DNA of 8,712 nt from Planctomycetaceae bacterium UBA4732 (lineage in GTDB: Bacteria > Planctomycetota > Planctomycetia > Gemmatales > Gemmataceae): positions 6,774 through 15,485 of the forward strand of contig DHJA01000148.1 of the NCBI GenBank assembly GCA_002404095.1, in the 5' to 3' direction. The notes beneath the pieces are model-generated. The model saw only the letters and a program-made list of their open reading frames with translations. It ran no database searches and had not been told where the DNA came from. Both the position numbers and the translations under genes were made by a program. Shown piece by piece: positions 1 through 6,129 of the stretch. The number at the start of each line of letters is the position of its first letter. The first letter of the stretch is position 1.

Positions 1-20
1 CGTTCTCTGCGTTCTCTGCG
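1..20. repeat. Short direct repeat at window edge
   Basis: The 9-mer CGTTCTCTG occurs at 1-9 and again at 10-18, followed by CGGTGAAA. Read on the minus strand this is a CGCAGAGAA-type repeat, a kind of short sequence that I recall as common between genes in environmental bacteria. It lies just past the 3' end of the minus-strand DinB gene. The element is cut by the window edge, so its full length and function cannot be judged. Confidence 0.4.
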
Positions 21-39
21 GTGAAAAGTTTTCCTCGTT

Positions 40-528
40 TTAGAACAACACCGGCTTGCCCAGCTTGCGGCGGACCACGGTGAATTGGCCGGCGTGCATC
101 ATCGCGTGATCGGCGTTGAGCAGCAGCATCGCCCCGAGCGTAGGCGCCATCTGCGCGACAGGCCCGGTCGTCGGCTTGTCGAGGTCGGCCTCGGAGAGTT
201 TGCCGACGGCGTCGATGGTCGTCTGCCGCACTTTGTTGAACAGGTCAACGTATTCGGCCTTGGTCCCGAAGCCCGTGTCGCGCGACGCCGTTTCCTTGTT
301 GTGCCGCTCGGCGAAGCCGGCCGGAGGTTCGGGATACTTAACTCCGGGTATGTTTTCGCTGACCATACCGCGCTCGGAAGCGATGAGATGGCCAAGTTGC
401 CAGGCGATGTGGTTGGCGGTCGGCGCCGGACGGACGAGCAGGTCGGCGTCCGACAGGTCTTGCAAGTACATCGTGAGGATTTGCTGCGTTCCGGTCAGGG
501 CAGTGCGGATGGCGTCTTGCGCTTTCAT
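40..528 (-). CDS. DinB family protein (four-helix metal-binding fold)
   Basis: The predicted protein has 162 residues, the usual size for the DinB/YfiT-like superfamily. These are small cytoplasmic four-helix bundle proteins that bind a divalent metal; many act as or resemble thiol-dependent transferases, and many have no known substrate. The expected histidine triad is visible: H47 in WQLGHL, and H141 and H145 in NADHAMMHAGQ near the C-terminus. The start is placed at the ATG at 526-528 because AAAGGAG lies five bases upstream; an ATG eight codons earlier (550-552) has no such site and would use up that Shine-Dalgarno sequence as coding DNA. The gene stands alone, divergent from the DUF4129 operon, and its leader contains a long perfect palindrome. 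Family assignment is confident; the reaction is unknown. Confidence 0.88.
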   Translation of the reverse strand: MKAQDAIRTALTGTQQILTMYLQDLSDADLLVRPAPTANHIAWQLGHLIASERGMVSENIPGVKYPEPPAGFAERHNKETASRDTGFGTKAEYVDLFNKVRQTTIDAVGKLSEADLDKPTTGPVAQMAPTLGAMLLLNADHAMMHAGQFTVVRRKLGKPVLF

Positions 529-533
529 GGCGG

Positions 534-540
534 CTCCTTT
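534..540 (-). promoter_or_regulatory. Ribosome binding site of the DinB gene
   Basis: AAAGGAG on the minus strand, five bases before the ATG at 528. It decides between this start and the in-frame ATG at 552. Confidence 0.75.
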
Positions 541-553
541 AACAAATTCCACG

Positions 554-601
554 TTTAGCCGCGACGCGCAGCGGAGCGCTCCGCTGCGCGTCGCGGCTAA
601 A
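554..601. repeat. Perfect 48-bp palindrome, repeat family copy 1
   Basis: Two 24-bp arms (554-577 and 578-601) are exact reverse complements with no spacer. The outer part reads TTTAGCCGCGACGCG, and this core recurs at about 4521-4532 and 8685-8696, so it is one member of a dispersed intergenic repeat. As RNA it would form a very stable hairpin. It sits between the DinB start codon and its likely promoter, so it may lie in the DinB 5' leader. There is no T-run beside it, so it is not a standard intrinsic terminator. Confidence 0.85.
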
Positions 602-603
602 CT

Positions 604-609
604 ATTGTA
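604..609 (-). promoter_or_regulatory. Possible -10 box for the DinB gene
   Basis: TACAAT on the minus strand matches the sigma-70 -10 consensus at five of six bases. No good -35 lies at 16-18 bp; the nearest TTGCAA is 22 bp away. Transcription from here would start inside the palindrome at 554-601. Weak call. Confidence 0.25.
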
Positions 610-631
610 GGAAGCCGCCGCCTTCGTTTCC

Positions 632-660
632 TTGCAATCCCTTCTCGGTCGCCGTAAAAT
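632..660 (+). promoter_or_regulatory. Sigma-70-like promoter for the DUF4129-DUF4350-MoxR operon
   Basis: TTGCAA (632-637, four of six matches to TTGACA) and TAAAAT (655-660, five of six matches to TATAAT) are separated by exactly 17 bp. A start near 667 would leave a leader of about 28 nt before the ATG at 695. This is the best promoter candidate in the window and is placed exactly where the operon needs one. Confidence 0.6.
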
Positions 661-694
661 GTAGTAGGTTTACCGGCCGCGTCAGGATGCGTTC

Positions 695-1948
695 ATGAAT
701 AAGCAATTCGGACGGCTTTTGCTGGGGAGCGTGTGCGGTCTGGCGGTCGCATCGGCAGTGCGGGCGCAGTCGGCGCCCGCACTGCCGGAGGATTCTTTTG
801 GGCATTCATCGCATCGCCGGCTGAACACGGACTTCGGCGACCTCTCCCAGGCCGAGAATCTTCTCGCGCAGCGATTGCGACATACTCAGGATTTTCAGAG
901 ATTTCAGGACCTCATCAGAGACGAGGGTTTTCGGAAGCTGTTGAACGGCGTGAAGCCGGAGGAACTCAAAAATATCCAAGAAACCATCAAGAAAAATCCG
1001 GAGTTACTGGACACGGTTCGCGGCCTGCTTGGCGACGCCGAGAAATTCAAGCAACAGGGCGGCGCCGGTCTGTCCGAGGAAAAGAAGAATGAGCTTGCCA
1101 AACGGGTCAAGGATCTCATCGGCCAGCAAAAGCCCCCAGACCCGGCCTCCGGCAATCCAGTGACTGGCGATTGGCCGGACGTGACGCCGCCCAAGCTCGA
1201 TGTACCGCACATCACGGACACGCCGTCGCCGTCGGCCGTCGCCAAATCGGACGCGCCCCACCATGACTTTGTTCAGGGCGTGGCAGATCTAATAAAAGAC
1301 TTCGATCAATCTGCGGAAGGCGAAGCACTGAGCAAGGCCGCCCTGAACGATCTCGCCAATTCGAATTCCGGCCCGTCCAGCTCTTCGTCGAGCATGTCCG
1401 ACTTCCTTCAGAACGTGATTTCCCCGCAACAGGCGCGCTGGCTGACGCGCAATCTCAAACTGCCGTCGCTGCCCAACTTCGACGGCTGGTCTTCCGGCCC
1501 AAGTCTGTCCGCCGGGGCGTCCGGCGGCGGCGCCGCGTCCGGTGGTGGGTTGGAAACTGGCGTTTGGGTTATCGCCTTCGCGCTGTTCGGCGTAGCCGCG
1601 GTACTGGCCTTGCGCGCCGCGAGCCGGCAAGCGGCCGGCGCGCGGGCGAAAGCATGGTCGGCGGGGCCGTGGCCGGTGCATCCGTCGCGGGTGTCCACGC
1701 GCGAAGACCTGATCCGAGCGTTCGAGCATCTCGCGTTCCTCTGTCTCGGCCCCACGGCGCGCCACCTCAACCATCTTGACTTGGCCGGCCGGCTCGGTGA
1801 GACGGCCGGCGACCGCGCCGGCCCCGCGGCGCGCCTCGTCCGCCTTTACGAACAGGCGCGCTACGCGCCGCCGGATGAACTTCTGCCGGCCGACGAGCTG
1901 ACAGCCGCGCGAGGCGACCTTTCGACCCTGGCGGGAGCGGCCGCATGA
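695..1948 (+). CDS. DUF4129 domain membrane protein, first gene of MoxR operon
   Basis: The predicted protein has 417 residues. A signal peptide is visible (residues 1-24, likely cleavage after VRA). A charged helical region follows (about 45-143), then a Pro/Ser/Gly-rich linker (about 144-286, with a serine run near 228-233). One membrane segment lies at about 288-307, and the C-terminal 331-413 is DUF4129-like, with the typical LVRLYEQARYAP motif at 381-392. The topology predicts the helical region outside the cytoplasmic membrane and DUF4129 inside. DUF4129 proteins commonly sit next to MoxR, DUF4350, DUF58 and transglutaminase genes; their role is not established. Its stop overlaps the next start (ATGA, 1945-1948), so the two are translationally coupled. 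A weak AGGA stands before the ATG at 695. The domain call rests on the C-terminus only; the N-terminal region is not recognised. Confidence 0.82.
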   Translation: MNKQFGRLLLGSVCGLAVASAVRAQSAPALPEDSFGHSSHRRLNTDFGDLSQAENLLAQRLRHTQDFQRFQDLIRDEGFRKLLNGVKPEELKNIQETIKKNPELLDTVRGLLGDAEKFKQQGGAGLSEEKKNELAKRVKDLIGQQKPPDPASGNPVTGDWPDVTPPKLDVPHITDTPSPSAVAKSDAPHHDFVQGVADLIKDFDQSAEGEALSKAALNDLANSNSGPSSSSSSMSDFLQNVISPQQARWLTRNLKLPSLPNFDGWSSGPSLSAGASGGGAASGGGLETGVWVIAFALFGVAAVLALRAASRQAAGARAKAWSAGPWPVHPSRVSTREDLIRAFEHLAFLCLGPTARHLNHLDLAGRLGETAGDRAGPAARLVRLYEQARYAPPDELLPADELTAARGDLSTLAGAAA

Positions 1949-3486
1949 GACGCCCCGCATCGCCCTGGCCTGTAGGCCTAATAGCCGGGTTGCTGCTCCT
2001 GATCGCCGCGCCCGCCGCCCTCGCTCAAACCAAGCAGCCGTCCGACGCTTTCCGCGAAGGGACGGAGGTGTTTCGGCGCATTCTCTACGACCGGCAATTC
2101 ACGGCGTTGAATAGCTTCGACGACCTTCCCCGCGACCCCCAACACACGATACTCATCGTCTTCGGCGACGGCCGACCGCTAAACACGGTTCCCTTTGGCC
2201 TAAAGACGTTCGTGGCAAACGGCGGCGCCCTGTTCCTGGCTACGGATAAGGTGCTTCCTCAAGCGGCGGAAACAGACTTGATACAGACGGCCGGTGTGCG
2301 GGTTTCAGGGGACTCGGTGATTTGCAAGAATGAGAGTTCCTGCTACCACAATTTGCAGTTTTGCCCCTTTCTCCAGTCGGTTGGTGAAGCGAACCCTGAT
2401 CTATTCCGCAATTTGGCTACTGGACACTCTTCCGTATCAACCGTGGCCTCGAACGCCCCGTCCTATCTGATTGCCGAGACGCCATTTCTACCAAGGTTGG
2501 CCTCGTTGCCGGATCAATGTTTTCTTGAACGGGCACTGTTTAGGATTATTAATATCCCTGCGCCTTCGTTATTCGCTGTCGGCGGTAAAAAGGATAAGGG
2601 CCGCGTACTCGTGCTGGCCGATCACAGTATTTTCATCAACGAAATGATGCTGCCTCCGGACAATGGCAACGTCGAATTCACCTATAACTGTCTGGAATGG
2701 CTTCGCGGCGACGCCAACAACCCGCGTACCCGAGTGCTGTTCGTCGAAGAAGGAAAGATCAACGCGCGCTTTAAGGTGCCGCTCAAGGAAATCCCAGATG
2801 AACTGGTGAAGCGCCTCTTGGAGTACCTAGGTCGGCACCCCGATGAGGCCGCCAAGCTGGCCCTGAACCTCGTCGCCAATCATCCGAAAGAGACTGCAAA
2901 GCTGGCTTTAGACGCGGCGGATGCGGCCGATAAGACAGTACAGCAGGTAGCGCCTCAGGTAGAGCGAAGTGTGCAGGAATTTGAGGAGCGCGACGGTTTC
3001 AACGCCGGATTGCCGCGCGCGTTCGACGCTTCCCGTGACGGTTTGCTTCGCGGCCTCGCCGTCTGGCTGGCCGTGCTTGTAGTGCTGTACGGCTGCTATA
3101 AAATTGGCTGGAAGGCGCGGCATCGTTCGGACTTGCAAGGGCCGTTGCTGTCGGTCTCCCTTTACCGACTGGCCCCGGCCGATACGGTAGTGGAACAGCG
3201 GCGCCGCGACCTGATCCGCGGCGACAATCTGTGGGAACCGGCCCGCGAGCTGGCGCGACAATGTTTGGCCGCGTCCGGTTTGCCTGCGGCCGCCGTCCCG
3301 CCGCGCGTCGTGGTTCAGGGGGGGTTGCTCAGGCAGTGGACGATGACGGGTCGCGTGCGCCGCCTGTGGCGCTTGGCGTATGGTCCGCCGACGCGTATCT
3401 CGCTGAAGGGATGGCAACGTCTGCTCCGCGAAGCGCAACAAGTGAAGACGGCCCTGGCAAGCGGCGCCGTGCGATTCCAGAGATGA
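1945..3486 (+). CDS. DUF4350 domain membrane protein
   Basis: The predicted protein has 513 residues. It has a signal peptide (1-27, cleavage likely after ALA) and a large extracytoplasmic DUF4350-type region (about 60-265). That region has the conserved-looking motif ADHSIFINEMM followed by DNGNVEF (225-245), typical of the GATase-like fold in this family. Next comes a helical segment containing an imperfect 15-residue duplication (HPDEAAKLAL at 298-307 and HPKETAKLAL at 313-322). A membrane helix follows at about 368-387, then a cytoplasmic basic tail of about 125 residues containing GDNLWEPARELARQ. DUF4350 proteins are standard partners of MoxR ATPases, but no enzyme activity is known. It overlaps the DUF4129 gene by 4 bp and lies 13 bp before MoxR, so all three are one operon. 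Confidence 0.82.
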   Translation: MRRPASPWPVGLIAGLLLLIAAPAALAQTKQPSDAFREGTEVFRRILYDRQFTALNSFDDLPRDPQHTILIVFGDGRPLNTVPFGLKTFVANGGALFLATDKVLPQAAETDLIQTAGVRVSGDSVICKNESSCYHNLQFCPFLQSVGEANPDLFRNLATGHSSVSTVASNAPSYLIAETPFLPRLASLPDQCFLERALFRIINIPAPSLFAVGGKKDKGRVLVLADHSIFINEMMLPPDNGNVEFTYNCLEWLRGDANNPRTRVLFVEEGKINARFKVPLKEIPDELVKRLLEYLGRHPDEAAKLALNLVANHPKETAKLALDAADAADKTVQQVAPQVERSVQEFEERDGFNAGLPRAFDASRDGLLRGLAVWLAVLVVLYGCYKIGWKARHRSDLQGPLLSVSLYRLAPADTVVEQRRRDLIRGDNLWEPARELARQCLAASGLPAAAVPPRVVVQGGLLRQWTMTGRVRRLWRLAYGPPTRISLKGWQRLLREAQQVKTALASGAVRFQR

Positions 3487-3499
3487 GCCGAGAGAACCT

Positions 3500-4507
3500 A
3501 TGCAGCCATCGCAGCTCCCCGGCCTGAACCATGTCGCGGACGCCTCCCTCGGCGTGCCATTGCGCGAGTTAGCGCAGCAGATGCGCGTCCTGCGCGACCG
3601 CGTTGTCGCCGAGATCGGCCTGGTCGTCGTCGGCATGGAGGCGGTGACGCATCAATTCCTGATCGCCCTGCTCGCGGGCGGCCACGTCCTCCTCGAAGGC
3701 GTGCCCGGCGTCGCCAAGACCACTCTGTCCAAGACCTTCGCCCGCGTCCTCGGCACACAATACCAACGCCTCCAGTTCACGCCTGACCTGTTGCCGTCCG
3801 ACGTGACCGGAACCTACATTTTTGATCGCAAACAGAATGAATTCGTTCTGCGCCGCGGACCGCTCTTCTGTCAGGTGCTGCTTGCCGATGAGGTGAACCG
3901 CGCCCCCGCCAAAACGCAATCCGCGTTGCTGGAAGCGATGCAGGAAAATCAGGTGACGATCGAAGGCACGACGTTGCCGTTGCCGCGGCCGTTCATGGTG
4001 TTGGCCACGCAGAACCCCATCGAACAGGAAGGCGTTTATCGCTTGCCGGAGGCTCAGCTCGACCGCTTCCTGTTGCGCGTCGAGATGGGCTATCCCGGCC
4101 GTAAGGGTGAGGTCGCCATGCTCAAGCTGCACAGCCATCCGACGCGCGAAGTCGGCCAGCTGTTCACGGCCGACCAAATCCTAGATATTCAGGATCGCGT
4201 AACGCAGGTTCACGGCGATGAGGTTTTGTTCGATTACATCGTGGAGCTGTCCGAGGCCAGCCGTGTGCATCCTGACGTGGCGCTGGGCGCCAGTCCGCGG
4301 GCGTCCTTGTGTCTGCTGCGCTGCGCCCGCGCCCGCGCCTTGCTCGACGGCCGGCACTACTTCACCCACGAAGACGTTCACGCCGTCGCGCCCGGCGTCC
4401 TCGGCCATCGTCTCATCATTCGGCCCGAGGCCGAGGTGGAAGGAAAACGGTCAGTCGATGTCGTACGCGATCTGATTGATTCGGTTCCAGTGTTGACAGG
4501 GCGATGA
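3500..4507 (+). CDS. MoxR-family AAA+ ATPase
   Basis: The predicted protein has 335 residues, normal for MoxR proteins. These are cytoplasmic AAA+ ATPases thought to act as chaperones that mature or activate protein complexes, often with von Willebrand A or DUF58 partners. The nucleotide-binding parts are all present: Walker A GVPGVAKTT (67-75), Walker B VLLADEVNRAP (126-136), sensor 1 VLATQNP (167-173), the family motif EGVYRLPEAQLDRF (177-190), and sensor 2 GASPRAS (263-269, R267). The C-terminal lid follows and ends in a short basic tail. It appears intact and active. The start ATG lies 13 bp after the DUF4350 stop, with only a weak purine-rich GAGAGAA before it. The gene that usually follows, DUF58, is not downstream; a dispersed repeat begins at about 4512 instead. 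Confidence 0.95.
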   Translation: MQPSQLPGLNHVADASLGVPLRELAQQMRVLRDRVVAEIGLVVVGMEAVTHQFLIALLAGGHVLLEGVPGVAKTTLSKTFARVLGTQYQRLQFTPDLLPSDVTGTYIFDRKQNEFVLRRGPLFCQVLLADEVNRAPAKTQSALLEAMQENQVTIEGTTLPLPRPFMVLATQNPIEQEGVYRLPEAQLDRFLLRVEMGYPGRKGEVAMLKLHSHPTREVGQLFTADQILDIQDRVTQVHGDEVLFDYIVELSEASRVHPDVALGASPRASLCLLRCARARALLDGRHYFTHEDVHAVAPGVLGHRLIIRPEAEVEGKRSVDVVRDLIDSVPVLTGR

Positions 4508-4511
4508 GGCT

Positions 4512-4594
4512 GAGAATTCGGTTAGCCGCGACGCGCTAGCGGAGCGCGTTGCCATCCCCACTCCCTTGCGGTCGCGGCTCGCGAAGTCGCGGCT
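4512..4594. repeat. Dispersed palindromic repeat, copy 2
   Basis: GAGAATTCG (4512-4520) is followed by GTTAGCCGCGAC (4521-4532). The same GAGAATTCG plus TTAGCCGCGAC order recurs at 8676-8696, and the second part at 555-565. Within it, ACGCGC (4531-4536) pairs with GCGCGT (4544-4549) around a 7-base loop. AGCCGCGAC (4524-4532) pairs with GTCGCGGCT (4571-4579) as an outer stem, and GTCGCGGCTC recurs directly at 4586-4595. It fills the space between MoxR and the response regulator. No T-run follows, so it is not a typical terminator. Confidence 0.7.
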
Positions 4595-4601
4595 CGGCGG
4601 G

Positions 4602-4608
4602 AAAGGAG
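4602..4608 (+). promoter_or_regulatory. Ribosome binding site of the response regulator
   Basis: AAAGGAG six bases before the ATG at 4615. It fixes the start there; the upstream in-frame start at 4549 falls inside the dispersed repeat. Confidence 0.8.
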
Positions 4609-4614
4609 AACGCG

Positions 4615-5259
4615 ATGGCGATAATCCTGTTCGTGGCTGGCGATCACCGAATCGTCCGACAAGGGTTATGCGCCCTGCTGCGGACGGAGCCGGATTTCCG
4701 TGTGGCGGGAGAGGCGGCTGACGGCAGCGAAACGCTGCGGCGGGTGGAGCGGCTGCGTCCGGACGTGCTGGTCATGGACTTAATGATGCCGGGCCTTGGT
4801 GGATTAGAGACGGCCCGGCAAGTCGTCCGGCTCTCGCCGCGCACGCGAATCGTCGTATTGTCCATGCACTCCAACGAAGCGTATGTGGTGGAGAGCCTGC
4901 GCGCCGGCGCCGTCGCTTACGTCCTCAAAGAATCGGGAGCGGACGAACTAATCCGGGCCGTCCGCGAAGCCGCCGCAGGACGCCGATTTCTCAGCCCCGC
5001 CATATCGCAAGAGTCGCTTGAAGTGTACATGCGAAAGGCGGATAAGCCCGCGCGCGACCCTTATGAAACGCTCACCGTCCGCGAGCGCGAAGTGTTCCAT
5101 CTGACGGCGGAAGGACAAAGCGGCGTCGTGGTCGCCGAACGTCTGTTTATTAGCCCGCGCACGGTGGAGAGCCACCGCGCCAACCTCATGCGGAAGCTGG
5201 GACTTCGCAATCACAAAGAGCTGATCCGTTATGCGGCCAAGCGCGGCATCTTTCTTTGA
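4615..5259 (+). CDS. NarL/FixJ-type response regulator (REC plus LuxR-type HTH)
   Basis: The predicted protein has 214 residues, the normal length of the family. It is a cytoplasmic transcription factor controlled by phosphorylation. The receiver domain (about 2-118) has the phosphoacceptor D55 in VLVMDLMMPG, the switch serine S83 in VVLSMHS and the conserved K105 in YVLKES. The LuxR-type DNA-binding domain (about 151-214) has LTVREREV and the recognition helix ISPRTVESHRANLMRKLGL. Two oddities stand out. The acidic pair near the N-terminus, usually DDH, reads GDH (G9, D10). The scaffold helix reads GQSGVVVAERL instead of the common SNKEIA type. D10, the more important metal ligand, is kept, so phosphorylation is still plausible. 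No histidine kinase is nearby, so it is an orphan in this window. It may be read through from the MoxR operon; no separate promoter is clear. Confidence 0.93.
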   Translation: MAIILFVAGDHRIVRQGLCALLRTEPDFRVAGEAADGSETLRRVERLRPDVLVMDLMMPGLGGLETARQVVRLSPRTRIVVLSMHSNEAYVVESLRAGAVAYVLKESGADELIRAVREAAAGRRFLSPAISQESLEVYMRKADKPARDPYETLTVREREVFHLTAEGQSGVVVAERLFISPRTVESHRANLMRKLGLRNHKELIRYAAKRGIFL

Positions 5260-5263
5260 GAAA

Positions 5264-5281
5264 ATCCGTAGTTTTACGGAT
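5264..5281. promoter_or_regulatory. 7-bp dyad just after the response regulator
   Basis: ATCCGTA (5264-5270) and TACGGAT (5275-5281) are exact inverted repeats around GTTT, starting five bases after the stop codon. It could be a small hairpin in the mRNA or a protein-binding dyad, for example for a LuxR-type dimer. No T-run follows, so it is not a terminator by itself. Confidence 0.4.
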
Positions 5282-5315
5282 GGAGCGCGTAACAAGCCCT
5301 GCGCATAATGTGATT

Positions 5316-5378
5316 GAGGCCAGGTGAGGTTCAAAGCTGACTGGGCGACGGCTTTGGGCTCCCTGGCCTCTTTTTTTT
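5316..5378 (+). terminator. Strong intrinsic terminator of the response regulator
   Basis: GAGGCCAGG (5316-5324) pairs with CCTGGCCTC (5362-5370), and eight T follow (5371-5378). Inside the loop, CAAAGC (5332-5337) pairs with GCTTTG (5351-5356), and a GAG/CTC step lies between the two stems, so the whole is a long extended hairpin. It ends + strand transcription just before the convergent Cys-rich gene. In the other direction there is no T-run, so it acts mainly one way. Confidence 0.85.
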
Positions 5379-5385
5379 CACCTTC

Positions 5386-5781
5386 TCAATGACACACGGG
5401 GCCGCCGCAGTCATTTCCACAGCCGCATGACGTGCAGTTGTGTTCTCGGCACGATCCCAAGAAATACAAATACAGCGGCGGTAAGCACCCGGAGCAGCAG
5501 GTACGGCATTCGCCGAACCGGGTCCGGTGCAAAGGGCAGTACGTAAGCCAATCGAGCAGCTTTCCGTTGTGGCCGTCTTTACAACATCCGGCGCCGCAGC
5601 TGCCGCAGGAATTGCATGCGCCACAGTTACCGCAGCTGCCGTGGGCGCTACAAGCAGGCCCGGCCGCACCCACACTCATTGGCGCGAGCTGCGCCGGCGC
5701 CGGAATCGGTTCCTCGGCCCAAGCGCCAGCCGTTCCCCATAGAAACAATGCGGCCGTGATCGCGGCCCCTAAGGATTTCAT
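5386..5781 (-). CDS. Small secreted cysteine-rich protein
   Basis: The predicted protein has 131 residues: a clear signal peptide (1-22, cleavage after AWA) and then a mature part of about 109 residues with 19 cysteines. Cysteines lie at 44, 50, 53, 56, 59, 62, 66, 67, 82, 92, 95, 96, 99, 111, 116, 119, 121, 125 and 130. The run 50-62 is a regular CxxC ladder, followed by a CC pair. A central block WLTYCPLHR (78-86) and PPLYLYFLG (101-109) is less Cys-rich and looks like a conserved core. I believe similar small Cys-rich exported proteins occur in planctomycetes, but I know no function. Many disulfides or metal binding are both possible. The start has GGAGG eight bases upstream. It runs towards the response regulator and ends eight bases after that gene's terminator. 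Confidence 0.8.
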   Translation of the reverse strand: MKSLGAAITAALFLWGTAGAWAEEPIPAPAQLAPMSVGAAGPACSAHGSCGNCGACNSCGSCGAGCCKDGHNGKLLDWLTYCPLHRTRFGECRTCCSGCLPPLYLYFLGSCREHNCTSCGCGNDCGGPVCH

Positions 5782-5789
5782 GCGTCTAC

Positions 5790-5794
5790 CCTCC
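5790..5794 (-). promoter_or_regulatory. Ribosome binding site of the Cys-rich gene
   Basis: GGAGG on the minus strand, eight bases before the ATG at 5781; it supports both the gene and its start. Confidence 0.7.
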
Positions 5795-5826
5795 GTCCTG
5801 GCCTGATGCGAACAACCGGCGCCGCC

Positions 5827-5832
5827 ATTCTA
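5827..5832 (-). promoter_or_regulatory. Possible -10 box for the Cys-rich gene
   Basis: TAGAAT on the minus strand matches TATAAT at five of six bases, with a start predicted about 40 nt before the ATG at 5781. No recognisable -35 stands at 16-18 bp, so this is a weak call. Confidence 0.25.
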
Positions 5833-5950
5833 CGCGGCGCAACCGGCGGAATCGTCCCGTACTGCATCGGCTTTTTCAGGCTCGGAAGGTCAACGCAACT
5901 TAAAAGGGCCAGACGAGCGGCTCTCCTTCGCGATTTTGGAGGCGAGGACT

Positions 5951-6037
5951 GTAGGGGCGGGGTTTCCCCGCCCTACGACGCCAAGGGCGGGGAAACCCCG
6001 CCCTACGACGCCAAGGGCGGGGAAACCCCGCCCCTAC
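5951..6037. repeat. Tandem 30-bp GC-rich hairpin repeat
   Basis: An exact 30-bp unit occurs twice in tandem (5971-6000 and 6001-6030). Each unit contributes GGGCGGGG-AAA-CCCCGCCC, an 8-bp stem with a 3-base loop (5985-6003 and 6015-6033). A preceding hairpin (5951-5976) has a TTT loop. The outer ends GTAGGGGCGGGG (5951-5962) and CCCCGCCCCTAC (6026-6037) are perfect 12-bp inverted repeats, so the whole block is itself palindromic. This resembles repetitive intergenic palindromes that multiply in planctomycete genomes; that comparison is from general knowledge. Confidence 0.85.
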
Positions 6038-6060
6038 CTCCGAAATCGAGAGGTGCGCCC

Positions 6061-6120
6061 GGCGAGCCGCCGGGTTTATCCCGGCGGGCCGGACGGCGGG
6101 GATGAACCCCGCCGCTCGCC
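6061..6120. repeat. Double-hairpin element closed by an outer stem
   Basis: GGCGAG (6061-6066) pairs with CTCGCC (6115-6120). Inside lie two hairpins: CCGCCGGG/CCCGGCGG (6067-6074 and 6080-6087, loop TTTAT) and CGGCGGGG/CCCCGCCG (6094-6101 and 6107-6114, loop ATGAA). The predicted shape is a three-way junction. It begins about ten bases after the protease stop codon in the direction of that gene, so it would form in the 3' end of its transcript. It could slow decay or stop polymerase, but there is no T-run. Confidence 0.75.
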
Positions 6121-6129
6121 TTGGCATTA

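Larger units (their letters stand above)
5782..6129. other. Gene-free stretch with two hairpin clusters
   Basis: This 348-bp stretch separates the Cys-rich gene from the 3' end of the protease gene, both on the minus strand. Near the Cys-rich gene (5782-5900) it holds the RBS and a possible -10 box. From 5951 to 6120 it is almost entirely GC-rich inverted repeats, described separately. The open frames crossing it give repeated peptides such as GGETPPYDAK and are best read as repeat DNA, not genes. Confidence 0.7.

Noticed and set aside
1289..1960. Minus-strand open frame (223 codons) opposite the DUF4129 gene
   Set aside because: It is antisense to a gene with signal peptide, membrane segment and DUF4129 motif; the translation is Arg/Gly/Ala-rich with no domain.
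4549..4614. Upstream extension of the response regulator from 4549
   Set aside because: The added 22 residues are encoded by the dispersed repeat, and AAAGGAG sits just before the ATG at 4615, where the receiver domain begins.
5951..6037. Possible CRISPR array from the tandem 30-bp units
   Set aside because: There are only two full units, directly abutting with no spacers, and no cas genes are present.
5806..6105. Open frame giving repeated GGETPPYDAK peptides
   Set aside because: The repeated peptide comes directly from the 30-bp tandem DNA repeat, and similar peptides appear in several frames and on both strands. There is no ribosome binding site or domain.
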